The translations under genes and the position numbers were made by a program. The notes beneath the pieces were generated by a model. The model saw only the letters and a program-made list of their open reading frames with translations, made no database searches and was not told the origin of the DNA. Source: 66-474 sp039923855 (GTDB lineage: Bacteria; Pseudomonadota; Gammaproteobacteria; Xanthomonadales; Rhodanobacteraceae). Taken from it: DNA of 64,000 bases. Position 1 is the stretch's first letter, and each line of letters starts with the position of its first letter. The stretch covers positions 1 through 64,000 of the forward strand of contig JBDTBW010000078.1 in the NCBI GenBank assembly GCA_039923855.1. The letters run 5' to 3'. This document shows positions 1 through 7,800 of this stretch, in pieces.

Positions 1-222
1 TACAGCGCCGACCCGAAAAAGAAAAAAGATGCGCACCGTTTCGAACACGTCACCTACGAAGACGTGATCGCCCAGAACCTGAAGGTGATGGACACCGCCG
101 CGATCGCGCTGTGCCGCGATCACGGCATGCCGCTGCGCATCTACGACATGACCCGCGCGGGAAATCTGATGCGCATCCTGCGCGGCGAGGCGATCGGCAC
201 GCTGGTGACCGGCGAACGCTGA
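1..222 (+). CDS. pyrH: UMP kinase, C-terminal fragment
   Basis: This is the last 73 codons of an open frame that enters from the left edge and ends in TGA. The residues match the C-terminus of bacterial UMP kinase: a YSADPKKKKDA stretch, then YEDVIAQNLKVMD, then the closing GEAIGTLV segment. The enzyme phosphorylates UMP to UDP with ATP in the cytoplasm and is allosterically controlled by GTP and UTP in the family. In most proteobacteria pyrH is directly followed by frr. Here frr lies about 12 kb away, so an islet separates the pair. Identity is confident; only the fragment is visible. Confidence 0.93.
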   Translation, partial: YSADPKKKKDAHRFEHVTYEDVIAQNLKVMDTAAIALCRDHGMPLRIYDMTRAGNLMRILRGEAIGTLVTGER

Positions 223-271
223 GCCGGCGTTTCGTGCGCTTTCGCAGCTTGGAGCTTCCCACCCCACGTCG

Positions 272-289
272 AGCGGGGGCTTTCCCGCT
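272..289 (+). terminator. possible weak terminator after pyrH
   Basis: A 6-bp perfect stem (AGCGGG/CCCGCT) with a GGCTTT loop lies 50 bases past the pyrH stop. There is no real T-run after it, so it may be a Rho-dependent or processing hairpin rather than an intrinsic terminator. It resembles in position the strong terminators that follow the next two genes. Confidence 0.25.
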
Positions 290-355
290 TGTAATCCCAC
301 ATTGTCTTTGCGGAACCCTGTTGGTGAGGCATTCGCCTCCCACAGGAGACTTTCC

Positions 356-1333
356 ATGAAATTGCCTATCGCACCAATCGTGGCGTGCTTGACAATCGGC
401 ATCGCCGCCGCGCCACTGGCGCAAGCGCAGTGGCTGGCATCCGTCGGCGCCCAGAAGCAGGACAAAGGAACCCAGGCGCTGGCCTTTCTTCCCAACGAAA
501 TCTGGATCCACGCGGGCGACAGCATCACCTGGAAGTTGAATGCCGATGAGCCCCACACGGTGACTTTCCTGATCACCGATCAGGTGCGGCCACCGTTCCC
601 GGTCGGTTGCCCCGGCGTCACGCCCAGTCCCGCGGGCTTCGATGGCACGCAGTGCGTCAATTCGGGACCGTTGGGCAACGGCCAAAGCTATACGGTGGTG
701 TTTCCGACGTCCGGCAACTACAAGCTGGTGTGCCTGTTCCACGAAAGCATGAACGCCACGGTACATGTCCTTGATCCATCTCTGCCGCTACCACACGATC
801 AGGCTTACTACAACCGCGTCGCCGCGGCGAAAACGCGCGATCTGTTCCTGCAGGGGCAAATCGATAGTGTGCTGGGCAGAATCGATGCGCAGGGCATGAC
901 CGGGCATCCGGTGGTCGCGGGCGTCGGCAGCATCGCGGCCACGGCGGGTGGTTCACAGACCGTTTCCATCGTGCGTTTCATGCAGCCGCAGGTCACGGTG
1001 CATGCGGGCGATACGGTCGAATGGAACAATGCAGATCCGGTCACCCCGCATACCATCACGTTCGGCGCCGAACCCATGGGCGATCCGGGCCCGCCGTCGG
1101 CCAATGTGACGGTGGATGCCGATGGCGTGCGACACGCGACCATCAATTCGCAAACCGACAGTGTGCATTCGGGATTCATCGTCGCTTCCGGGCAGGAGCG
1201 GATTGGCGTGCCACAAGCGGACCTCGGCGCCACCCGCTTCCGGGCGACTTTCACCCAGCCGGGCCTCTATCCGTACATCTGCGCGCTGCACGACGGGCTG
1301 GGCATGAAGGGAACGGTGGTGGTGGTGCCGTAA
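356..1333 (+). CDS. secreted protein with two cupredoxin (plastocyanin-like) domains
   Basis: The product has 325 residues. A Sec signal peptide occupies residues 1-24 and probably ends at the AQA/Q site. I chose the ATG at 356 because it follows CAGGAG and opens the signal peptide; the frame also runs upstream from a TTG at 302. Two type 1 copper sites are visible: domain one has His67, Cys126, His129 and Met132, and domain two has His232, Cys309, His312 and Met317. This suggests a periplasmic blue-copper electron carrier or copper-binding protein. The central part (about residues 140-190) is a helical linker. A near copy follows downstream with the same leader, so this is a tandem duplication. 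The partner and substrate are unknown. Confidence 0.85.
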   Translation: MKLPIAPIVACLTIGIAAAPLAQAQWLASVGAQKQDKGTQALAFLPNEIWIHAGDSITWKLNADEPHTVTFLITDQVRPPFPVGCPGVTPSPAGFDGTQCVNSGPLGNGQSYTVVFPTSGNYKLVCLFHESMNATVHVLDPSLPLPHDQAYYNRVAAAKTRDLFLQGQIDSVLGRIDAQGMTGHPVVAGVGSIAATAGGSQTVSIVRFMQPQVTVHAGDTVEWNNADPVTPHTITFGAEPMGDPGPPSANVTVDADGVRHATINSQTDSVHSGFIVASGQERIGVPQADLGATRFRATFTQPGLYPYICALHDGLGMKGTVVVVP

Positions 1334-1400
1334 CCACGGCTCGCGACCAGAGCAGGCGGCTTGCGCCGTTGTGAAGAACCATCCATGCGTATTTGTTTCA

Positions 1401-1427
1401 GACCCCGCACCCGCGGGGTCTTTTTTT
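1401..1427 (+). terminator. intrinsic terminator after first cupredoxin gene
   Basis: An 8-bp perfect stem GACCCCGC/GCGGGGTC with an ACCC loop is followed by seven T. It lies 70 bases past the stop of the first cupredoxin gene and is nearly identical to the terminator after the second copy, so the duplicated unit includes the terminator. Confidence 0.85.
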
Positions 1428-1499
1428 GTTCGTCGTAATCCTGTGCGGCTTTTGCGGAACTCTGTTAGTGAGGCGTTCGCCTCCCACAGGAGTCTTCCC

Positions 1500-2487
1500 A
1501 TGAAATTGCCTATCGCACAAATCGTGGCGTGCGTGACCATCGGCATCGCCGCATCGCCGCATCGCCGCATCGCCGCTGGCGCAAGCGCAGTGGCTGGCAA
1601 GCGCCGGCGCCCAGAGTGCCAATAAAGGGACCCAAGAATTTGCCTTTCTTCCCAACGAGATTTGGATCCACGCCGGCGACAACATCGCCTGGACCAACGA
1701 TACCGATGTAACCCACACGGTGAGCTTTCTGATGCCCAATCAGGTGCGGCCATCGTCCTCAACCGGATGTCCTGGCACCACGCCCAACCCCTCCGGCTTC
1801 GATGGTACGCAGTGCGTCAATTCCGGGCCGATGACCAATGGCCAGAGCTACACGGTGGTATTTCCGACCCCGGGCAACTACAAGCTGGTCGACTTGGGCC
1901 ACGCGAGCCAGAACGGCGTGGTCCATGTGCTCGACACATCATTGCCATTGCCCCACGACCAGGCTTACTACGATCGTTTCGCGGCGAGGACACGGCGTGA
2001 TCTGTTCCTGCAAGGGCAAGTCGATAGCGTCGTCGGCTATCTGGACTCCCTACGCACGGGCGGACACGAGGTAACCGCTGGCGTTGGCGGAATCACGGCC
2101 ACCGCGGGTGGGCAGCAAAACGTTTCGGTCATGCGCTTCATGCAACCGCGCGTGGATATCCGCGCTGGCGATACGGTCGAGTGGAGCAATGTCGATCCAT
2201 CAACACCCCATACGATCACTTTCGGGATCGAGCCCTTGAATCTGAAGACCCCGTCGGGCAATGTGAGCACGGATGCGGACGGAGGTTTGCACGCAACCAT
2301 CAGTTCGACCGACGACAATGTCAACTCGGGATACATCGTCGCATCCGCGAACGATCGAACGGGTGTGGAGCAGTCGGCGCTCGGCGTCACACACTTTCGT
2401 GTGACCTTCACCCAACCCGGAATCTATCCGTACATATGCGCTCTGCACGACGAGCTGGGCATGACGGGAATGGTGGTTGTCCACTGA
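1500..2487 (+). pseudogene. second two-domain cupredoxin, out of frame by an 8-bp repeat (pseudogene or phase-OFF allele)
   Basis: The ATG at 1500 and its signal peptide match the upstream paralogue, but the frame hits TAA at 1623. The rest of the protein continues in another frame to TGA at 2487. The shift is caused by four copies of ATCGCCGC at 1545-1576 inside the signal peptide. With two copies (or five) the signal peptide would read into LAQAQW and the whole frame would be open, giving about 322 residues. Domain one has lost its copper Cys (Asp at codon 1891) and Met (Gln at 1909), while domain two keeps His, Cys, His and Met. The body has no other stop and looks conserved, which fits a switchable or recently broken gene. 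A sequencing error is also possible. Confidence 0.8.
1545..1576 (+). repeat. 8-bp tandem repeat (ATCGCCGC)x4 within a signal peptide
   Basis: There are four perfect units in a row, plus a partial GC before them. The unit length is not a multiple of three, so each gain or loss changes the reading frame. The corresponding place in the first paralogue has a single ATCGCCGC-like stretch and is in frame. This is the classical form of a slipped-strand contingency locus. Confidence 0.95.
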
Positions 2488-2517
2488 GAAGTATCTGCAG
2501 CAAAGCCTTAGCACTTT

Positions 2518-2544
2518 GACCCCGCCTCGCGCGGGGTCTTTTTT
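2518..2544 (+). terminator. intrinsic terminator after second cupredoxin gene
   Basis: The stem GACCCCGC/GCGGGGTC with loop CTCGC is followed by six T. It matches the terminator at 1401 and closes the second cupredoxin unit. Confidence 0.85.
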
Positions 2545-2631
2545 GTTCGCCGTAATCTTGCGTGACTAATGCGGAATGTTATCCATGAGTCCGGCGTGCG
2601 CCGGGCGCCCTGAATCACGAGGAGCACCGCC

Positions 2632-3282
2632 ATGCCCACCGTCAATCCCGATTTCAACCGTTCCGTTGTGCGTCTGGACACGTCCGCGGAGCGCTCCGGC
2701 ATCTTCACGGCAGACATCGACAAGGTCGAGTTCAGTGAGACCGCCTTGCGCCGTTTCAACGACGTGGCCAAAAAGCTCGATCCGGCATTTGCGCCGATCA
2801 GTATCGAACAAATCGCCGGCGCCGTCCGGCGGGTGCTGCGTGCTGCCGTAAAGGGCCACGAATCGCTGTTCATAAAACTGCGGATGCGCCGCGCCGAGGA
2901 GATCCGCGCCCTGCTCGCCGATCCGACATGGACCACGGAGTCGTCGCTGCGCGCACGCATGCAGGCACTGATCGCCTATTTCGACGATCCCGATCATCTG
3001 ATTCGCGCCGGTGTGCCCGGCGTCGACCATCTCGACGACGCCTTGCTGGTGGACATCACCATGGAAAGTCTGCGCGCCGAACTCGATGAATACGCCGAAT
3101 ACCGGCGCTTCCGGGCGAACGAGGCCGCGCGTCTGGACATCGCGCCCTCGTTGCTGGACATCGACCGTGAACGCTGGTCGATCGAGCATGCCGAGGAGTT
3201 GCGGCTGGAACGTCAATTGCACCAGGTACGCAGCTCGAATTACTCGGGCGGCGCCATGGAGCAGTTGTTCCGGGTCCGCTGA
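2632..3282 (+). CDS. hypothetical protein with a DUF1232-like segment
   Basis: The protein has 216 residues with no signal peptide. The ATG at 2632 follows GAGGAG at a good distance. Residues about 105-135 (YFDDPDHLIRAGVPGVDHLDD) resemble the short DUF1232 motif in which a proline-rich turn is followed by DDA. Unlike typical DUF1232 membrane proteins, no clear transmembrane helix is visible; the rest is charged and helical with many Arg and Glu residues. The leader region shares a short piece (TGCGGAA..TGTT) with the two cupredoxin genes upstream. Function unknown; family assignment is tentative. Confidence 0.6.
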   Translation: MPTVNPDFNRSVVRLDTSAERSGIFTADIDKVEFSETALRRFNDVAKKLDPAFAPISIEQIAGAVRRVLRAAVKGHESLFIKLRMRRAEEIRALLADPTWTTESSLRARMQALIAYFDDPDHLIRAGVPGVDHLDDALLVDITMESLRAELDEYAEYRRFRANEAARLDIAPSLLDIDRERWSIEHAEELRLERQLHQVRSSNYSGGAMEQLFRVR

Positions 3283-3383
3283 CATGTTCACCCCGCAGCC
3301 TCCCGGCGGATGCATAATGACCGCACCGCGGGCATGCCCACCCTTTGGGCGTGCCCGCAGGCACGCGCCGAGGCGCGGCTGCG

Positions 3384-4094
3384 ATGGGGAGTTTCGAGAC
3401 GACGAGGTGGAGCCTGGTACTGCGCGCGCGCGGCGAACCCGCGGACGCGCGCGCAGCGTTGGAAATCCTCTGCCGTACTTATCGTCCGCCGGTGCTGGCC
3501 TACATCCGCAGCCGCGGCTATACCGCGGACGCCGCCGAGGATCTGGCGCAAACCTTTTTCGCGTATTTTCTGGAGGATGCCTGGCATGCGAAAGCCGATC
3601 CCGCGCGCGGCCGGTTCCGTTCCTTTCTGCTCACCGCGCTCAAGCGTTTTTTGATCGATGCACATGCCGAGTCACGCGCGCTCAAGCGTGGCGGCGGTTA
3701 CCACTTCGAATCGCTGGAGGCGGAAACCAACGCCGACGGCGCTTCCCAAGCCGGTGGCGAATCGCCCGAGCGCGTGTTCGAACGGGACTGGGCAGTCGCC
3801 GTGCTCGACGCCGCGATCCAGCGTCTGCGCGTGGAAGCCGAGCACGCCGGCAAGCTCGCGCTGTTCGAACGCTTGAGCGAATTTCTTGTGGAACGTCCCG
3901 ACGAGGCCGATTACGCAAGAGCCGCGGCGGAGTTGAATCTGCGCCGCAACACGCTGGCGGTGGCGGTGCACCGCATGCGGCACCGCCTGCGCGAACTGGT
4001 GCGCGAGGAGTTGACCGAAACCACCGCTGGCCGCGACGAACTGGAATGCGAGTTGCGCGAACTGCGTGCGGCGTTGGGCGCAGTGGCGCCATGA
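3384..4094 (+). CDS. ECF-type RNA polymerase sigma factor, 'TTRWSLV' class
   Basis: The product has 236 residues from the ATG at 3384; an in-frame GTG at 3345 is an alternative start. The N-terminal FETTRWSLVL motif starts region 2, which continues with YRPPVLAYIRSRGY and DAAEDLAQTFFAYFLE. A variable acidic linker follows, then region 4 with AAELNLRRNTLAVAVHRMRHRL as helix-turn-helix. This class is common in Planctomycetes and Acidobacteria, where it is often encoded next to Ser/Thr kinases. Here a related sigma gene and a large kinase follow in the same direction. No anti-sigma gene is present, so control by phosphorylation is a reasonable inference. A C-terminal Glu-rich tail extends past region 4. 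Confidence 0.85.
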   Translation: MGSFETTRWSLVLRARGEPADARAALEILCRTYRPPVLAYIRSRGYTADAAEDLAQTFFAYFLEDAWHAKADPARGRFRSFLLTALKRFLIDAHAESRALKRGGGYHFESLEAETNADGASQAGGESPERVFERDWAVAVLDAAIQRLRVEAEHAGKLALFERLSEFLVERPDEADYARAAAELNLRRNTLAVAVHRMRHRLRELVREELTETTAGRDELECELRELRAALGAVAP

Positions 4095-4167
4095 ACGCGC
4101 CGCGCCCGTCGCCGTGTATTCGCCGGTGCGACTTGCGGAATCAGGAAACAGTGCGGGCAACGCCTCG

Positions 4168-4893
4168 ATGATCTCTGCTTCCGATCGCAAGCACGAGGAT
4201 TTCGCCACCACCCGCTGGTCGCTGGTGCGCCAACTCGATTCGCCGCGCGCGAGCGACGCGCGCAATGCCCTCGCGGAACTGGCGTTGCATTACTGGTATC
4301 CGATCTACGCCTACGTTCGCCAATGCGGCCACGCGCCGGCCGCCGCGCAGGACATCACGCGCACGTTCCTGCAACAGTTGATCCGGCAGTTTCGCGCGGA
4401 CCCGACGCCCCCGCGCAGCCAGTTTCGCGCTTATCTGCTGGCCCGCCTGCATGCCTTTCTGGCCGGCCCCTGGCACGAACTGATCGATGCAGACACCAGC
4501 GAGCTCGGTCCCGTGCCAGCGGACCTCGAGGAACGCACCCGGCGTGAACACGCCGAATCCGAGTCGCCCGAGCAGGCCTATCAGCGCAGTTTCGCACTGG
4601 CAATGCTGGCGGGCGGATTCAAGCGCCTGCGCAAGGAAGCGGTGCAAACCGGTCATCTCGACATGTACGAAGCGCTGGAACCATATCTGGCGCGCGATCC
4701 GGCACCGGGCCAATATCAGGAACTCGCACAGCGCCTCGGCAGCCGCCCGCTTGCGCTGGTCGTCGCCTTGAAGCGCCTGCGCCAGCGGTTTCGCGAACTG
4801 ATCGCCGAAGAGCTGGCGGACACGGTGGCCACGCCCGAGGAAATGCTCACCGAGCAACGGGCGATGCTCGCGGCGCTGGACGCGCGCAGGTGA
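4168..4893 (+). CDS. second, divergent ECF-type sigma factor
   Basis: There are 241 residues from the ATG at 4168. The frame is open upstream to a GTG at 4066, which would overlap the previous gene. It shares the FATTRWSLV opening with its neighbour, then HYWYPIYAYVRQCGH and AAAQDITRTFLQQL as a weakened region 2. Region 4 (QELAQRLGSRPLALVVALKRLRQRF) is less canonical than in the first sigma. It ends in the same style of tail (RELIAEELADTV) and stops 3 bases before the kinase start, so the three genes are probably one operon. It could be a true sigma factor or a decoy or modulator of the first; the sequence does not decide. Confidence 0.75.
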   Translation: MISASDRKHEDFATTRWSLVRQLDSPRASDARNALAELALHYWYPIYAYVRQCGHAPAAAQDITRTFLQQLIRQFRADPTPPRSQFRAYLLARLHAFLAGPWHELIDADTSELGPVPADLEERTRREHAESESPEQAYQRSFALAMLAGGFKRLRKEAVQTGHLDMYEALEPYLARDPAPGQYQELAQRLGSRPLALVVALKRLRQRFRELIAEELADTVATPEEMLTEQRAMLAALDARR

Positions 4894-4896
4894 ATC

Positions 4897-7800
4897 ATGT
4901 CCACCGTTAATCCTCCGAGTACTGATCCCGAACCCTTGCCAAGCGGTGACGGCGGCGCGGCGCAGAATGTCCAGCGCGGTCTTGCCGAACTGGCCTTTGG
5001 CAGTCTGAGCCGGGTCGATGAGTTCAGCCAAGGGCGTCATCTGGCACTCCTGCACACCGAGAGCCTGGAACTGGATCTGTCCGATCCGGCGCAGCGCCAG
5101 TTCGGCGACTACGAATTGCTGGAACTGGTCGGCGAAGGCGGCATGGGCGTGGTTTATCGTGCGCGCCAGATCTCGCTCGATCGCGAGGTCGCGATCAAGC
5201 TGCTGGCCGCAGGTCCCTGGGCCTCGCGCGAGTTCATCGAGCGCTTCAAGCGCGAAGCGCAGAACGCCGCGCGCATGCAGCACCCCAACATCGTCGCGAT
5301 CTACGAAGTCGGCAGCAGCGAGGAACTGCACTTCTTCAGCATGCGGTTGGTGCGTGGGCAGAGTCTGGCCGATGTGGTGCGAAAGAACGGGCCACTCGAT
5401 GCGCTACGCGCGGCAAGATTGATGCGCGCGGTCGCCGAAGCGCTTGCCTATGCGCACAGCCTTGGCGTGCTGCATCTGGATCTGAAACCCGCCAACGTGC
5501 TGCTGGACGAGGACGGCACCCCGCACGTCGCCGATTTTGGCTTGGCTAGGCGGCTCGATAATGCATTGGCGGTGGACAATGAGGAAGTCTCGGGCACGCC
5601 CGCTTACATGGCGCCGGAACAGGCGCAGGCGCGCACCCACAAACTCAGCGCCGCGACCGACATCTGGGGGCTGGGCGCGATCCTGTATGAACTCGTCACC
5701 GGCCAGCCACCGTTCCGCGCCGCCAATGCGCAAGAAACCCTGAAGCTGGTGCTGGAAGGCACCGTGCGCAAACCGCGACGCTCGCAACCCCATCTGCCGA
5801 TGGATCTGGAAGCGGTGATCCTGAAATGTCTCGCGTACGAACCGGCCGAACGCTATGCATCGGCGCGCGCGTTAGCAGACGATCTGGCGCGCTTTATCGA
5901 ACACCGCGCGGTGCTCGCGCGTCCGCTCAACCCCGCGCAGCGGCTGGCGCGCTGGATGCGGCGTGAACCCCGGCTCGCGCTCGCCAGCGCATTCGGCCTC
6001 GCGGCCCTGCTCATTGGACTCGCCGCGACCACGCAGCAGTGGCGGCGCGCCGAGAAAAATGGAGACGCCGCGCGCGAGCAGTTATGGGATTCGCGCGATC
6101 AGGCCGCTCTGCGCTTCGCCGAATCGGGCGATGGCGGCAAGGCGGTTCCGCAACTCATCGCGAACCTCAAGGAAATGGAAACCGCGGGCGCAAGCGAGCG
6201 GGCGAGCGCGGCGCGCAAACACCTCGGCATCCTCGAACAAGCCGGCCCGCGCTTGATCGACGTGCTGCCGACCCCCAAGTTCACCACCGCGCTTGGGTTC
6301 GACCCCGAGGGTGGTCGTCTCGCGGTCGCGAACGAGCCCGGCCTGCGCTCCGATGTGCGTCTGATCGACGTGCGCAGCGGCGGCGAGCTGTGGCGCCTTG
6401 GCACGCCACTGCAGCCTGCGGATCTCGGCGCAGATGAGATCCAGCAACTCGTATTTACACCGGACGCGCAGCACATCGTCACGATACCAGCCGTCCCGTC
6501 GTCTTTTCCAGCGCGTCCAATGCTGGACGGCATGCAGCTGCTCGATGCGCAACACGGTGCATGGTTGACGCCACCCGCCGCGGCCGGCGACTTGCGCGCC
6601 GACGCTACGTACAGCCTCGACGGCCGCTATGCGCTGCTGCAGGACGAATCGAGCCATCATGTGCAAGTCTGGACAACCCACCCTTGGCGCGCATTGAGTC
6701 CGAAAGGCAGTTTGCCGGTCCCGGTTGTCTGGGCGGCGCTGTTCGCACCCAACGGCCGCTTCTTCGTCGTCAAGTCTGCTGATTCGTTCCTGCTTGTCGA
6801 TACACGCACACTGGCGGCGCATGCGATCGGCGATCTTAGTGGATTCGGCACACACAGTACTTGGGCGATCAGTCCCGATTCGCGCTGGCTCGCGGTCGGC
6901 GATCACGAAGGCCATCTGCTCGCGATCGACTGCGTGACCTATGCAGTACACGCACTCGAACCGCGCCCGTTATATCCGACGCGCTGGCTTACGTTCAGCG
7001 ACGATGGCGCATGGCTCGCGGCCGCGACCGGCAAGGGTGGCGTTTACCTGTGGCAATGGCCCGAAGGGCGTCTGGTCGCACCGCCCTTCGGCGGTTCGCC
7101 CTCGATCGACTACGTGGCGCTCGATCGCGCCCACAATCTGATACTCGCCAGTGGCGACGAGAATACCGCCGCACTGTGGCAGGTGGCGCCGACCGCGTTC
7201 GAGATGGATCGCACCGAGGCGGTGCAGCTCGGCGCGCGGCGGGAACTGGCGGCAGACACCACCGGACGTGGCGCTGCCTGGCACGGCGGCACAGGTTTGC
7301 TGGCGCACATCGAGAACGATCGCCTGTGGATCGAAAGACTGCCGCCGCCGGTATTGAAACGCGCGCGCGCCGCGCCCTTGCAACCAACCACACTGCGTTT
7401 TGACGGGCGCCGTCTGCCGAGCGTGTTCGGGCATCAGGTACAAATCGTGGATGCCTTGACGGAGGCTCCACTCGGTGCGCCGATCGAATTTCCACAAGCA
7501 CCGGGGTTTGCCGAACTCACCGCCGACGGCGCCACCCTGGTGGTCACCAGCGGACGCCGTCTGTATGTGCACGATAGCGCCAGTGGCACAGCGCGCTTCG
7601 CGCCGGTCGAGTTGAAAAACTCGCCGCAGCACGTGGAACTGAGTCCGGACGGGCGGCGCGTGGTCATCACCTGGCTCAATCATGACGCCGACGGCGCCGA
7701 CGAGATCGCCGAAATCCGCAGTCTCGCCGACGGAAAACGCCTCGGCGGCCCGTCGCGCCTACCCGGCCCGCTCGATGGATTGCAATTCGACCGCGAGGGT

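Noticed and set aside
1371..1625. 84-codon ORF as an independent small gene
   Set aside because: Its second half is the signal peptide of the frameshifted cupredoxin and its first half overlaps the preceding terminator.
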